A stretch of 64,000 nt of DNA from Diphasiastrum complanatum (lineage: Eukaryota; Streptophyta; Lycopodiopsida; Lycopodiales; Lycopodiaceae), in assembly GCA_029204225.1 (NCBI GenBank), contig CM055102.1:7280994-7344993 (forward strand). The letters are read 5' to 3'. Below the pieces are notes generated by a model. The model saw only the letters and a list, made by a program, of their open reading frames with translations. It was not told the DNA's origin and made no database searches. This document shows, in pieces, positions 38,004 to 49,576 of this stretch. Each line of letters opens with the position of its first letter. Position 1 is the stretch's first letter. A program made the translations under genes and the position numbers.

Positions 38004-40089
38004 TCAAGAACTAGATCACGATAGTAAATTGCTCTAATAGCATTTTATAAACTAATTCACAGAATCAAAGGTGTTTAAGACAATAAAATAGGCCTATAAA
38101 ACCAAATATAAGACCCCAATAGATTGTAGGTACGTATGTACTACAATAGAGAAGAATGGTCTATGTATTGTATGTCCATAATATCCTAGTCAACCTCGAG
38201 TACATACTAATATTATCGATGCATAGTTTAGCAACAAGACCTCAGACCAACTCAATGATAGTCAATTTCAAAGCTCCTTAATTTAAACTAAAAATACAAC
38301 TTTTGAAGTCTTTTCTCTCCCTAATATGCATCCTTACGAGATTTATCATCTAGTTTTTACAGCATATTGAGAAAACGTCATTAGAAAATATTCTCCATGC
38401 TTTTGACAAATTATGAAAAACAACAAGGTAATTCTACAATCAAAGACAAACAAAAAGATAAGCAAGTAGAAAATCTTATGGAAAGCCTCAATCTTATGTG
38501 AATTGCTAATTTGAACATGCATGGCTAATTTATTTGTGGAATTTTAAGCTTCTTTGAAATAAAAGTGATATGGATTTTTGTACATATTAATGTCTTTGAG
38601 GCGAACTAGAATGCGTATGACAATTGTGGACTTCTCGAGCATAAAATAAGATTTATCAAGATTTTGGGAAAAGAAAGATTCTAAAAATTAGCTCCTAGGA
38701 GTTGATACGTATATTACTCTTAACTATATAATTGAATAATTTTCCTAGTAGTAGTTTTAATATGAGACTTAGATATGAGTGCATGGCCTCATTGAATAGC
38801 GCCTTTTTTGTCCTTTTTTATTCATTTTAGGTGGATGAGAAAATATTCTATATATCTACATAGTTGAATTTTGTTCAAATTGGCTTCAAAACACATCTTG
38901 TACATTTTCACAACCAACATAATGAATCTTAACGTCCTATAAGATATAGACTTTTAGGCCAATACATCCTATGTAGAAATAGCACTGGTATTTATTGCAT
39001 CATTTAATTCTTAGTTCGATGAAATAACTACTTATATATTGTGACACTATGTATTAGCTAAAAGTATCATGGACACAACAAAAGCTCACTCTTTTTTATA
39101 ACTCCCTAGGTTATGTCAAAGCTAGCAATAAAGAATAACAAACTAGGCTTCCTTGATTTCTTTGTTATGAAAGTTTGAAAGCTCTCCTAATCGAAGACAT
39201 TCATGCCAACTAGACTTCTTACTAGCTAGAGCTTCATACTAAATTTCATTCACTAGACAACAACGACACACAATTTTAGCAATCATCTTATACACCATTG
39301 AAGTTGTAGGAAAAGTGGATGTGTAACGTAAATTAATTTCCTTCAAATTTTTCTATATCAACCAAAACTCTTGGATTCTAGATTGGTCTATTTTAAAAGC
39401 GTCAAATATATGTGGCAAAATGAGTAATAGAACAACTAAAAATTATGAGGCTCAAAATTTATAATACTCCAATCGTACACAAAATCCATGATGAAGTAAA
39501 TCACAATATTTCATTCACTTGACAAGAGTAAAATTTATTTTTTTTGTGCTTATAAGTTTTATAGTTAGTTTGAATATTAATACAAGAGAAAGAAATCTTT
39601 TTTCCTACCCAACAATGTCGAAATATAAACACCCTATTGTACTCCAATAATAATAGTAAAAAGGATAAACCTATTAGACATAAATGCTTTTATTAAAAAT
39701 AGAACAACCTACCCAAGATCCTTGCCAGAATATTGGTAGTCTTTATCATTCATTTGTAAATATTGAACTTACGCTATTTTACAAATCAACTTGAACCCCC
39801 ACATCCTGCGACGGTGAAAACTTGGAGCCTTGTGCTCTACGTTTACGCTCGATGTTTTCCCCAATGTACTATATCTATATGTACCTATCAAACCTTTGTA
39901 TCATTAGTTATGAATGAAGCATAGCAATAATAATAAGAAAAAAGGCTAAAGCCCAAGTGCAATAGAAATCAAGAATAGCCAATTCATCTTAAACTAGTTG
40001 TGAATCGTCAATAGTAATGTGCCACATGTGTGGAAAAGGGCAATTTCCTTGCATTTATTTGTGAAACACAAGAGCAATTTCTCTCCGTT

Positions 40090-40121
<32 letters not shown>

Positions 40122-40659
40122 ACACCCTTGTTTTATGTTTTGCAAATAATAATACATTTCAAACAAAAAAACTCAACTGCATAGTCTTTATGAACAAAGA
40201 AGTCACAATGAATGTCCTATTTGCCAACGTTTGAAGTCAAAGGAAACCCATTCACTTGCTCCCACCATCTACATTGGAGTACTATGCTGGAATAAAGTAT
40301 TTTTGGGGGAATTTTGGTTGAGTGCATAAATTCCCACTATTATCCATGTTGCAACCTATCAAAAACTTTCAAAGGTTGGAAAAACTGCAAAAGTTTCAAG
40401 AGGTATTTCCCACCAAATATTAGAATGTATGTAGTCTCAAATTACAAGTCTTGCAATGTCATAAGGCTTGAATTATTTTTCAACAACCATTTTCGACTTA
40501 TAGCTGTGAAAAATTGCCTATATTGGCAAATCTAGCTATGTCAAATAATGTAAATTATGTACATAGGTGGGTCTCACACGTATGAGGTCATGGAGCCACT
40601 GTGCGAAACCTATTCTAGAGTAAGTTAGATCAAGTCTAAAAAGTGGGTCAAGTCAATTT
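38004..40659. other. No gene recognised; AT-rich with a TG repeat
   Basis: About 2.6 kb of AT-rich DNA without domains. It includes a (TG)14 microsatellite at 40,094-40,121. Confidence 0.4.
40094..40121 (+). repeat. (TG)14 microsatellite
   Basis: Uninterrupted TG dinucleotide run. Confidence 0.95.
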
Positions 40660-41195
40660 GGTAGTGATTCCTACTTTATAGAACCTAAATCCTAGATTTA
40701 TGGAGAAAATTGACCAACTAGCCACCTACTTGGCAAGGCTCTAGGAATGAGGCTAGAACGGCAAATTAGGGCAAGAAAGCCAAATCAACTTCCTTATTAC
40801 ATGCTGGAAATTCACCTAACTTTAGAGAGGAAGAGGCTTTTCTATGTATCCAATCCTCCATACTGAATACTTAGAATATTTTTGAGAGCTCATTGGCAAA
40901 ACTCGAGTTCTACTCTATATGTACTTTGATGTTTTTTTGGATCTAAGCATATAAAAAGTGATTTACACTTTATTTTCAGTCTACAGGCCGTACTGAGTAG
41001 TGATCCACACGTGTGTGGGCTATACTTTGCTTTTGATTGATGATTTTAGATTGCTCTTGATTGATTCATGCTAAATTGTTGATCTAGATCTCAAAATCTA
41101 GTGTCTAGTTTCTATTTGTTTTATGATTAATCAATCAATCACTCTTGTGAGGCATTAATACACTCATTTAAGGTCCAAAGTATTGTACTTTGACA
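40660..41195 (+). repeat. 5' LTR (partial definition) of old copia element O
   Basis: The right end ACTTTGACA is directly followed by the primer-binding site TGGTATCAGAGTGAGG (41,196). Its segment at 40,662-40,737 recurs at 54,389-54,462 at the other side of the nest, supporting an LTR identity. The left end is uncertain and may lie near 40,550. Contains CACACGTGTG at 41,006-41,015. Confidence 0.6.
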
Positions 41196-41348
41196 TGGTA
41201 TCAGAGTGAGGTACAAGAGTCAATCATTAATCTTGTGTACAATCTCGAATCAGCAAGTTTTTGATCTAAAAAGCTAGTATTGGAGGGGCAAGTAGAAATC
41301 GGATATTTTTATGGAAATTTGTGGATCAAACCTGATCAGGGACTAAAT

Positions 41349-41378
41349 CTGTACTGTCCACACGTGTGGACAGTACAG
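41349..41378. other. 30-bp perfect palindrome with CACGTG core
   Basis: In the leader of element O, 150 bp after the primer-binding site, bases 41,349-41,378 are exactly self-complementary around CACACGTGTG. As RNA it could fold into a hairpin or promote dimerisation; as DNA it contains a G-box/E-box core. Function is inferred only. Confidence 0.9.
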
Positions 41379-41992
41379 GCCCGCACTCAAAAAATAATTT
41401 CCATTTTTGCAAGATCCATAAAAAATTCATTGTAATAGATCTTGATGAGTGTTTTGATGCTAGATCTATGAGAAAGCATCAATGTTTGCATGCCATTGAT
41501 TGGATTTGACTTTGTGTCATTAAATCTAATTGAGGCTGGATTCAAACCCTCTAAATGTGTTTTACAGGTCTTGAAGAACCATTAAGAGGAAAGTACAAGT
41601 TTTAGCCATTTCTTGTCCAAAAATAGTCAAAATTGACTTGAATTGATTGTAGATTGATTGGATCTCATCTCATCTTCATTTCATTTTTGTGAGGAAGTGC
41701 TAGAACCGTGGTTAGAAGTCCATTGTGTGGGATAGAAACTAAATTTGAGAGAATCACTACAAGAGAGACCTTTGTGAGTTTCTAGAATCAATCAAACCAA
41801 TTTTTTTTGGTAAAATTCATTAGTAAGATGGGATCAATTGGTGCTTTCCTTCTAGAAGCTAGTGAAAGATTTTATTTGGTGGTCCTTAATGGTCTAGGTG
41901 ATGAATTCACAAATATGATCCAAAGCTTAGTGTGCTTGTAGTTGAAGAGTGTAGGATCCTCCACACAAAGGCTAGGATGAACTCCTTGTCAT

Positions 41993-42682
41993 TGTCAGAA
42001 ATGGTGAACTCCTGCAACTTTGCCGCGACGCGAAGGACGAACGATTCGCGAAAGTCAACGTGCCTTGACTCGAAGGACGAACGATTTGCAAAAATCAATT
42101 ACGCCTCCAGGACTGCAAAAACCGCAAAACGAAAAGAAACGAAAGGGGATCTTTCGCGCTGCCAGCTGGCAGCTCAATGGGCTTGGAGTCTCAAACTTCA
42201 CGCCCAGCTGAAACGGGTAGTAACAACGGAGAGTAACCGATTAGTTGATTAGCGTTAACTACTCTTATCATTCTCTGTTTAGCTATCTTGTAAACTCCAC
42301 ACACAGTAGAGATATAAGCTATTCTTCTAGATCATAATAGATACAGAGAGATACAGTGAGACATAGAGAGTAGAGCAAAAAAGAAAAAGAAGAGAAACTA
42401 AACAGCTGTGCATGAAAGTCTGCCAACGAGCAAAACACAGCGAAAGAGCAGAGTGTCAGGCGGCCAACAAACGAGACACTGACCATCTCGTTCTAAAAAT
42501 TGAACTAATACTTGATTGCTCTATTTTCGTGTATCTCCTTGTCTTATGCTGTCTTGATTGCTAGAATGGAATCTGTTCTGTGATGTGTAGTCGCGTGTCT
42601 AGGTTCCTATGAGCTTTCCACACAAAAGAAAATTCAAAGAAACAAAATCGTTCACGACAACGAAACAAAAAAGTTCGCGACA
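41993..42682 (+). repeat. 5' LTR of the complete copia element
   Basis: Begins TGTCAGAAATGG and ends GTTCGCGACA. Contains an AGATATAAGC promoter-like box near 42,310, and an extra ~28 bp relative to the 3' LTR. Followed by the primer-binding site TGGTATCAGAGCTACC. Confidence 0.95.
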
Positions 42683-42698
42683 TGGTATCAGAGCTACC
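42683..42698 (+). other. Primer-binding site (initiator Met-tRNA)
   Basis: TGGTATCAGAGCTACC immediately follows the 5' LTR. Confidence 0.95.
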
Positions 42699-42746
42699 AG
42701 GTTATCACTACTGATATCTAAGCAGTGATTTTCTAAACAACACAAT

Positions 42747-43535
42747 ATGGCTACAACAATCCAGACAAGAGTAGCAATCAGTCTTGATGGCGCAAATTAC
42801 AGAATATGGAAATTCAAGATCAAAACACTTCCGAAGGGCGAAGGCATCTGGTCGGTGACCGAACTCTCAGAGGTGCAGCCTCCAAAGGGAGACCCGAGGA
42901 GAGCTGAATGGATTAGAAAGGATGAGCATGCAATGGCGATCATTGTTTCGTCCATAAACGAAGATCTACTCATGCAGATTGAAGACTGCAAAAGGAGCCA
43001 TGCAGCGTGGGAAAGATTAAAACAGAAGTATGAAGTGAGGACTGCAGCTTCAGTCATGCACCTTCACAATCAGCTGCAATCCATACGATGGGATGGCAAC
43101 CAGTTAGATCAGCACGTTGAGAAGATCAGAACGATCTTCGCTCAACTCGATGCATCAGAACAGAAGCACCAGGTCCCAGCACCACAGCAGCTGATGTACT
43201 TCATGAAATCTCTACCGACGTCCTATCAGCCGCTGAGAATGCTCATACTGAGTCTACCAGATATGACATTCAACAAAGCGGTCAATCTTGTCGCTGAGGA
43301 GAGACTGATGAGAGACGAAGGAGAGGGAAGCAGTGATCAAGAGAAGGCTCTCTTCACGAAAGGAAAGAAGAAAACCAAGAACAAACCCAGATTCGAGAAG
43401 ACGAAGTCCTCGAATCAACAATTTTCTTCTTGTGATCACTGCCACAAACCAGGCCATACAGCCAACAAATGTTGGTTCAATCCAGCAATACCTTGCATGC
43501 ACTGCAAGAAGAAGGGGCACTCTACATACGATTGA
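42747..43535 (+). CDS. Copia Gag with two zinc knuckles
   Basis: A 262-codon open frame from an ATG 49 bp after the primer-binding site. Residues 1-200 form the copia Gag (UBN2-type) capsid region (DGANYRIWKFKIKTLP, AWERLKQKYEVRTAASVMHL, MYFMKSLPTSYQPLRMLIL). Two knuckles follow: CDHCHKPGHTANKC and CMHCKKKGHSTYD-stop, the stop falling where the last Cys is expected. Downstream sequence resumes in the next frame, so either a lesion or a programmed shift separates Gag from Pol; a lesion is more likely since the knuckle is cut. Confidence 0.85.
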   Translation: MATTIQTRVAISLDGANYRIWKFKIKTLPKGEGIWSVTELSEVQPPKGDPRRAEWIRKDEHAMAIIVSSINEDLLMQIEDCKRSHAAWERLKQKYEVRTAASVMHLHNQLQSIRWDGNQLDQHVEKIRTIFAQLDASEQKHQVPAPQQLMYFMKSLPTSYQPLRMLILSLPDMTFNKAVNLVAEERLMRDEGEGSSDQEKALFTKGKKKTKNKPRFEKTKSSNQQFSSCDHCHKPGHTANKCWFNPAIPCMHCKKKGHSTYD

Positions 43536-44912
43536 AGCCTTCACGATACTCGATGAAGCTTCAACGAACTACACCGAACAAGTCTACGATGTAGTCATTG
43601 ATTCAGGAGCGACGTCTCACATCACCTGCAACAAGAAAATCTTGATCGACTTCAGAGAACTCGAAAATAACAAAGCAGTGATTCTAGGTGATGGGAGCAG
43701 ACACGATGTCAAAGGCATCAGCACTCTACAACTGCGAACACTGTCAAGGCAAGCAGAGCTACCAAGAGCACTCTACGTACCTTCACTCAGAAAAAATCTG
43801 CTATCAGTCTCCAAGATGGCAGATTTTGGAATTCGAGTTTTGTGCGACGGCAACACATGCCGCATGATCGAGAAAAATACAAACAAATTGCTGACGGTCG
43901 GATGCAGAGAAGGAAACCTATACCAGGCCAAGATAATCAGCAATTCTGATAGCATATTAAATGCATCAAAAAATGAAAATCAGCTCTGGCATAGGAGAAT
44001 GTATTATCTGAACATGCGGAGCCTGTATGACATGTGCAAGAAAGACACAGTCACAGGTCTCAAGATATCAAGGCCCAAAACTGAGTTCCGTGAAGCCTGT
44101 CAGAAAGGCAAACAACATCGAAATTCATTCACACATGAGGGAAGAAGAGCCAAGGAAGTTCTTGAGCTCGTCCACTCTGATGTCTGTGGACCGATGAAAA
44201 TGGATTCGCTCTCAGGTTCGAGGTATTTTCTGACGTTCATAGATGATTACAGCCGGATGACCACGATCTACTACCTAAAGAAGAAATCTGAAGTGTTTGA
44301 TTCCTTCAAAAAGTTCGTGGCATTTGTAGAGCGACACACCTCAAAGAAGATTCAGATCATCAGATCTGACAATGGATGTGAATACAAAAGCAAAGAATTT
44401 TCAAAACTCTGCCAAGAACAGGGGATAGAACACAGTTCACTCATGCATACACACCAGAATACAATGGTGTCGCGGAGAGAAGAAATAGAACGCTAGTCGA
44501 AGGAGCCAGATGCATGATGGCACAGGCTCGATTGCCAAGTCAATTGTGGGCTGAGGCAATAGCTGCAGCAGTACATCTGCAGAACAGATCCACAACGACA
44601 ACGCTAGAAGATAAGACGTCATACGAAATGTGGACAAGTAGAAAGCCTGATCTATCATACATACGTGTGTTTGGATGTACAGCATACAAGCACATTCCAA
44701 AAGAAAAAAGAAGCAAGCTCGATGACAAATCAGAGCAAACAATCTTGGTCGGGTACTTGAACGAAACACAAGTGTACAGGCTCTACAACCCAACCACGAA
44801 GAAGGTTGTTTCGAGCAGAGATGTAAAGTTCGATGAGTCCACATTCCCTGAACTAAAAGATGGTGGAGGCCATGAGATCTTCACACTGCTGCCAATTCAA
44901 GAAGGAGATTGA
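43520..44912 (+). pseudogene. Copia protease and integrase, frameshifted
   Basis: The frame ending at 44,496 carries VVIDSGATSHITCNKK (protease D-S-G), ALYVPSLRKNLLSVSKM, the pre-integrase LWHRRMYYLNMRSL and integrase HSDVCGPM, FLTFIDDYSRMTTIYYL and IIRSDNGCEYKS. The catalytic-Glu motif NGVAERRNRTLVEG lies in another frame near 44,460-44,510, which continues to 44,912 with YIRVFGCTAYKHIPKEKRSK and ILVGYLNETQVYRLY and SSRDVKFDE. The shift falls in the integrase core, so no active enzyme can be made from this copy. Confidence 0.85.
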
Positions 44913-45039
44913 GGACAGACGTCAAATCAGAATGCTGAGCCACAGACTCCAACGCAGTAGGAAGCAGAAGATCAACCCCACGAACAAGAAACGTTCGAGC
45001 AGTGACGAAACGAACCTAGAAGGTCAACAAGACAAAGAA

Positions 45040-46650
45040 GACCTCCAGACCGTTACTCTGACAATCTTCAGTGGAACGAAGACACGCAATTCGAGTACTG
45101 CAGTTTCACTGAAGAGCCAACGACATATCAAGAAATTGTCCAAAGTCCAGAGGGAGAATTCTGGAAGCAAGCAATGTCAGAGGAGATCGAGTCGATGAGG
45201 CAAAACGAGGCATGGACATTAGAGCCACTGCCATGAAACAGAAAAATAGTCGACTGCAAGTGGGTGTACAAGAAGAAGATGATATCAGATGGCACCGTTG
45301 GCCGTTACAAGACAAGGCTTGTCGCGAAAGGCTACACACAGAGAAATGGTGTTGATTATTTCGACACATTCACCGATGGTCAAGATGACAAGCATACGAC
45401 TACTCCTTGCATACGCCGCACAGCACAATCTGGAAATTCACCAGATTGATGTGAAAACAACCTTTCTCCACGGAGATCTAGCTTCATGAAGCAGCTTGAA
45501 GGATTTGAAGACCCCAGCAATCGACAATATGTCTGTCGGTTGCAGAGATGCATTTATGGTCTAAAACAGGCATCACGAGCTTGGTATAAGAAGCTCGATA
45601 GTCTTCTGAAGTCTCTAGACTTCAATCCTACACAACCGGACTGTAATGTCTACATAAAAAGAGTAGGAAAAGATTTTGTGATACTGACTATTTTCGTGGA
45701 CGATTCCCTGAGGATAGGAAATTCCTTGATGCTGATCAAAAACACGGAGAGTCAGATTTCTGAAAGTTATGAAATCACAGATCTAGGAGAAGCAACGAAA
45801 TGCCTCGGGCTGGAGATCAAAAGAGATCGAACAAAGGGCAAAATGCACTTGAGTCAGTTTGAATATGCCAAGAAAGGTGCTCAAGCAATATCACATGATG
45901 GACTGCAAAGAAAAGGCCACACCAATGATAGCTAGTGCCAAGCTGACGAAGCAGGATTGCCCAAAAACGGAAGAGGAAGAACAGAAGATGGCAAGTATAC
46001 TCTACCAAAAATTAATCGGAAGTCTGATGTACCTTACAATTTGTACCAGACCCAATCTAGCTTTCTTTGTTTACGCCTTGAGCCAATTCTCTTCCAATCC
46101 TGGCATGGCACATTGGCAAATGGCAAAACGAATCATACAGTATCTGAAGGGTACCCAGAATATGGGACTAACCTACAGAGCTAAAAACGAAAGAAAAGGA
46201 TTCGAACTGCACCACTACAGTGATGCAAGCTGGGCGAGCTGCAAAGATGACAGCAAGTCCATAACTGGAGGATGTACCATAGCGTGTGGAGCTGCAATTA
46301 GCTGGATATGCAAAAAGCAAACTTTGGTAGCTCAGTCTTCTTGCGAAGTTGAATACGTTGCAGCTTCAAAGGTGGCGAACAAGGTACTGTGGTTACAGAT
46401 GATGTTGGAGGCAATTGGGATACCACAAGAAGGACCATGCACGATGATGATGGACTCTCAGAGTGCCATTTGTTTGTCCCAGGATCTTGTCTTCCATTCA
46501 AAGACAAAACACATACCTCTGAAGTACCATTACATTCGAGATTTAATCTCGAAAGGAGAGCTCCAAGTTCAGTACATAAATCAGAAGACATGATTGCAGA
46601 TCTACTCACGAAGCCGCTCGACAAGCAACTCTTTGCCAAGCAAAGAAAGA
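45040..46650 (+). pseudogene. Copia reverse transcriptase and RNase H, frameshifted
   Basis: RT pieces in three frames: [40 protein letters not shown] and [18 protein letters not shown] (45,150-45,370), VKTTFLHGDL, then frame 45486-45935 with CIYGLKQASRAWYKKLDSLL and the catalytic box LTIFVDDSLRIGN. Frame 45859-46593 holds the RNase H: LIGSLMYLTICTRPNLAFFV, HYSDASWASCKDDSKSITGG, ISWICKKQTLVAQSSCEVEY and KHIPLKYHYIRDLI; ADLLTKPLDKQLF follows in another frame. At least five frame breaks or stops. Confidence 0.85.
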
Positions 46651-46677
46651 CAATTGGATTGAACGTGCAAAGCTGCA

Positions 46678-46692
46678 AGGTTCAAGAGGGAG
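46678..46692 (+). other. Polypurine tract
   Basis: GGTTCAAGAGGGAG precedes the 3' LTR directly. Confidence 0.8.
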
Positions 46693-47354
46693 TGTCAGAA
46701 ATGATGAACTCCTGCAACTTTGCCATGACGCGAAGGACGAACGATTCGCGAACGACTCGCGAAAATCAATTATGCCTCCAGGACCGTAAAAACCACAAAA
46801 CAAAAAGAAACGAAAGGGGATCTTTCGCGCTGCCAACTGGCAACTCAACGGGCTTGGAATCTCAAAATTCACACCCAGCTGAAACGGGTAGTAACAACGG
46901 AGAGTAACTGATTAGTTGATTAGCGTGAACTACTCTTATAATTCTCTGTTTAGCTATCTTGTAAACTCCACACACAGTTTAGATATAAGCTATTCTTCTA
47001 GATCATAATACATACAGAGAGATACAGTGAGACATAGAGAGTAGAGCAGAAAAGAAAAAGAAGAGAAACGAAACAGTTGTGCATGAAAGTCTGCCAACGA
47101 GCAGAACACAACGAAAGAGCAGAGCGTCAGGCCGCCAACGAGCGAGACACTGACCATCTCGCTCTAAAAATTAAACTGATTATTAATTGCTCTATTTTCG
47201 TGCATCTCCTTGTCTTACGTTGTCTTGATTGCTAGAATGGAACCTGTGCTGTGATGTGTAGTCGTGTGTCTAGGTTCTTGTGAGCTTTCTGCACAAAAGA
47301 AAATTCAAAAAAAACAAAATCGTTCGCAACAACGAAACCAAAAAGTTCGCGACA
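46693..47354 (+). repeat. 3' LTR of the complete copia element
   Basis: Begins TGTCAGAAATGATG and ends GTTCGCGACA, matching the 5' LTR. Followed by the target duplication GTCAT. Confidence 0.95.
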
Positions 47355-47650
47355 GTCATTGCAGGATGGAGATGAGAAAGCAAATTTCTCATTCAAAGGG
47401 AAGAAGAAGACCAATGGAAGCAAAAAGAATCATCAAAAGGAGGCCAAGGAGGAGGACTCACCATCAAGTTAAAAAGGCAAGAAGAAGATTGACAAGACAA
47501 AGTACAAGTGCTTCTTTTGTGGTAAGAAAGGGCACTTTGCATCAGAATGTTTCAAGAAGAAGAAGACAAAAAAAAAAAAAACAACATTGCACATCAAGAG
47601 CATGAGAATGAAGAAGATTCTGGCATCCAACTCAACACCCTCATCAAAGA

Positions 47651-48101
47651 TGTTAGACTCTAACTTATTGCAAACTCCCAGGTGCCGGTTAACCACAAGA
47701 GACCGAACAATTCACGTTCCACCCCGCCATAGGACCTAATCCGGGTCCACCCTCCGTGCTCTGGCCTGTGATCGTATCAAGCAAGATCCGACCTCCATCC
47801 TAGACAGTGTCCCATACCACTGCCTAGGCTCTCAGCTATTTCTCGCCTCAGGCTAGCACTCATCCTGGTCGTGCACATGCTCTCCATCCACCTCCTCCTA
47901 GGTAGATAGAATGGATGGCAAATGAGTCCTCCCACCCTTGTATACCTCCAAGGTGGGAGACTCCAAGCCATGTGCACGTCCTGGATCATGACATGTGGCA
48001 ACCATGCAGGTTCACGAGTCACTGGTCAAGTCAACAGGCCCACCAGTCATTGTCCAGTCTCAAGTTTGGGTTTGGGACCCAAGGGAGTTGGGTCCCTAAC
48101 A
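47651..48101 (-). repeat. 3' LTR of the chromovirus
   Basis: Plus strand TGTTAGACTC to GGTCCCTAACA; pairs with 53,039-53,479. Confidence 0.92.
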
Positions 48102-48112
48102 TTCCCTTCTCC
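48102..48112 (-). other. Polypurine tract of the chromovirus
   Basis: Minus strand GGAGAAGGGAA, directly before the 3' LTR. Confidence 0.8.
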
Positions 48113-48114
48113 TT

Positions 48115-49461
48115 AAAAAATTCCTTATCTACGGAAAAAAATCTAGGAACCTCAGTCTCACGTTTCTTTTCCCAAGTTTCATCGTCTTTGGAACTTCCTT
48201 TCCAAAGAACCAAGTACTCAGTTACCTGCCGGTTTCTGAGGCCACGTTGACGTACATCAACAATGACATGTGGTTACGTGAGTACAAAGGATGTTAGGTC
48301 CTCAAGCTGAAATAGATCCTCCTCAAGAATCAAGTCATCTTTTCCACCAAGTCGTTCCTTTCAACGACTAATGTGAAAAATCGGCTGAACCTTGACACCT
48401 TGAGGAAGTTCTAGTTGATAGGCATTCTGATGGAGTTTCCTTACTATACGGAATGGCCTAACATAACGAGGTGATTTTTTCAGTCTTTAATACCTTAGAG
48501 TCTTTTGGGATTCTAAGATATACCCAAGCCCCCTCCTCATAGACCCTAGGTTGTCGCTTTTGATTGGCGTAAAACTGGGCTCTATCCTGAGCCGTCGCGG
48601 GCAACAAGCTACATCTCTTGCATATCATGCTCGAAATCTACTGTTGCTTTAACCTTTAGGCGTTTGAGGCCCACTGAAATGGGAGCCCTAGGCTGGAAAC
48701 CATACATCAGAGAGAATGGACTAAAACCTGTCGTTGAGTGCTTTATGTTGTTATACGCAAACTCAATCATTGGAAGGTACCTTTCCCAATCCGACGGTTC
48801 GTCCTCTCTGTCTGACCATCCAATTCAGGATGTTCTGAAGACCCTAGACTTAATGTGGTCTCTAATTTCTCAAAGACCGCCTGCCAGAATTTGCCAGTGA
48901 ACTTAGGATCTCGATCACTAACAATGTCATTCGGCAAACCAAACAACCTGAACAACTTTTCAATGAAAAGCTGAGCAAGTTCAGAAGCTTTGACAATTTG
49001 CTTGGTTGGAATGAATTGCGCCACTTTGGTTAACCTGTCAACTATAACCCAAATAGCATCATTTTGCTTCCCCGTTCAAGGTAGCCCACAAACCACAAAG
49101 TCCATGAAAATACTTTCCCACTTTCTTTCGAGAATTTCCAAGGGCATTAGTAAACCAACTGTCTTAAGTCTTTCAGCTTTATTAACCTGGCATTGTCCAC
49201 ACTTCCGAACATATGCCTCCACTTGACTTTTTAAGTTTGGCCAATAAAAGTTCCTTTTTATTAAGTCAAGTGTTCTTTGTGAGCCAGGGTGCCTTGCACA
49301 CGGACTGTCATGACATTCATGCAGAATTTGGGCCCTAATATCATCATCTTTTGGCACACAAACCCTTCCATTCCGGAAAAGTAACTCATTCCTAATGGAA
49401 TAGTCTCTTTATATCTTGTCCTGAGGAGAAATCTTGGAATCTTGCATTCCAAGCTCATCAC
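48115..49461 (-). pseudogene. Chromovirus integrase with chromodomain
   Basis: Minus strand: zinc-binding region HECHDSPCARHPGSQRTLD, FYWPNLKSQVEAYVRKCGQC (49,180-49,340); core start WESIFMDFVVCGLP; then LFGLPNDIVSDRDPKFTGKF and ELDGQTERTNR (48,767-49,024). The C-terminal part (about 48,400-48,480) reads SPRYVRPFRIV, and near 48,150-48,250 LRNRQVTEYLVLWKGSSKDD followed by ETWE, which matches the chromodomain pattern (EYLVKWKG...TWE). Chromodomains direct integration to particular histone marks. Many stops and shifts. Confidence 0.8.
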
Positions 49462-49576
49462 TAGATCTAGAAGAACCTGCCGGGACGTCTAGCCAAATAC
49501 AACCGAAGTACCTATCGGTCTTACACAAATGTCTTAAGGACAAATATAACTCAAATTGGATCTCAGAAAAGCTTAA

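Larger units (their letters stand above)
41993..47354 (+). mobile_element. Structurally complete copia element with TSD GTCAT
   Basis: A 5.36-kb element with two LTRs, primer-binding site, gag-pol and polypurine tract. The 5-bp duplication GTCAT lies at 41,988-41,992 and 47,355-47,359. It interrupts the Gag of element O. The LTRs (690 and 662 bp) are highly similar apart from substitutions and one ~28-bp indel near 42,050, indicating a fairly recent insertion. The polyprotein nevertheless has several frameshifts and stops. Confidence 0.95.

Noticed and set aside
37387-38007. Several overlapping minus-strand frames rich in Phe, Leu and Ser, resembling membrane proteins
   Set aside because: They arise from the opposite, strongly purine-rich strand; no start context, no family features, and three frames are open at once.
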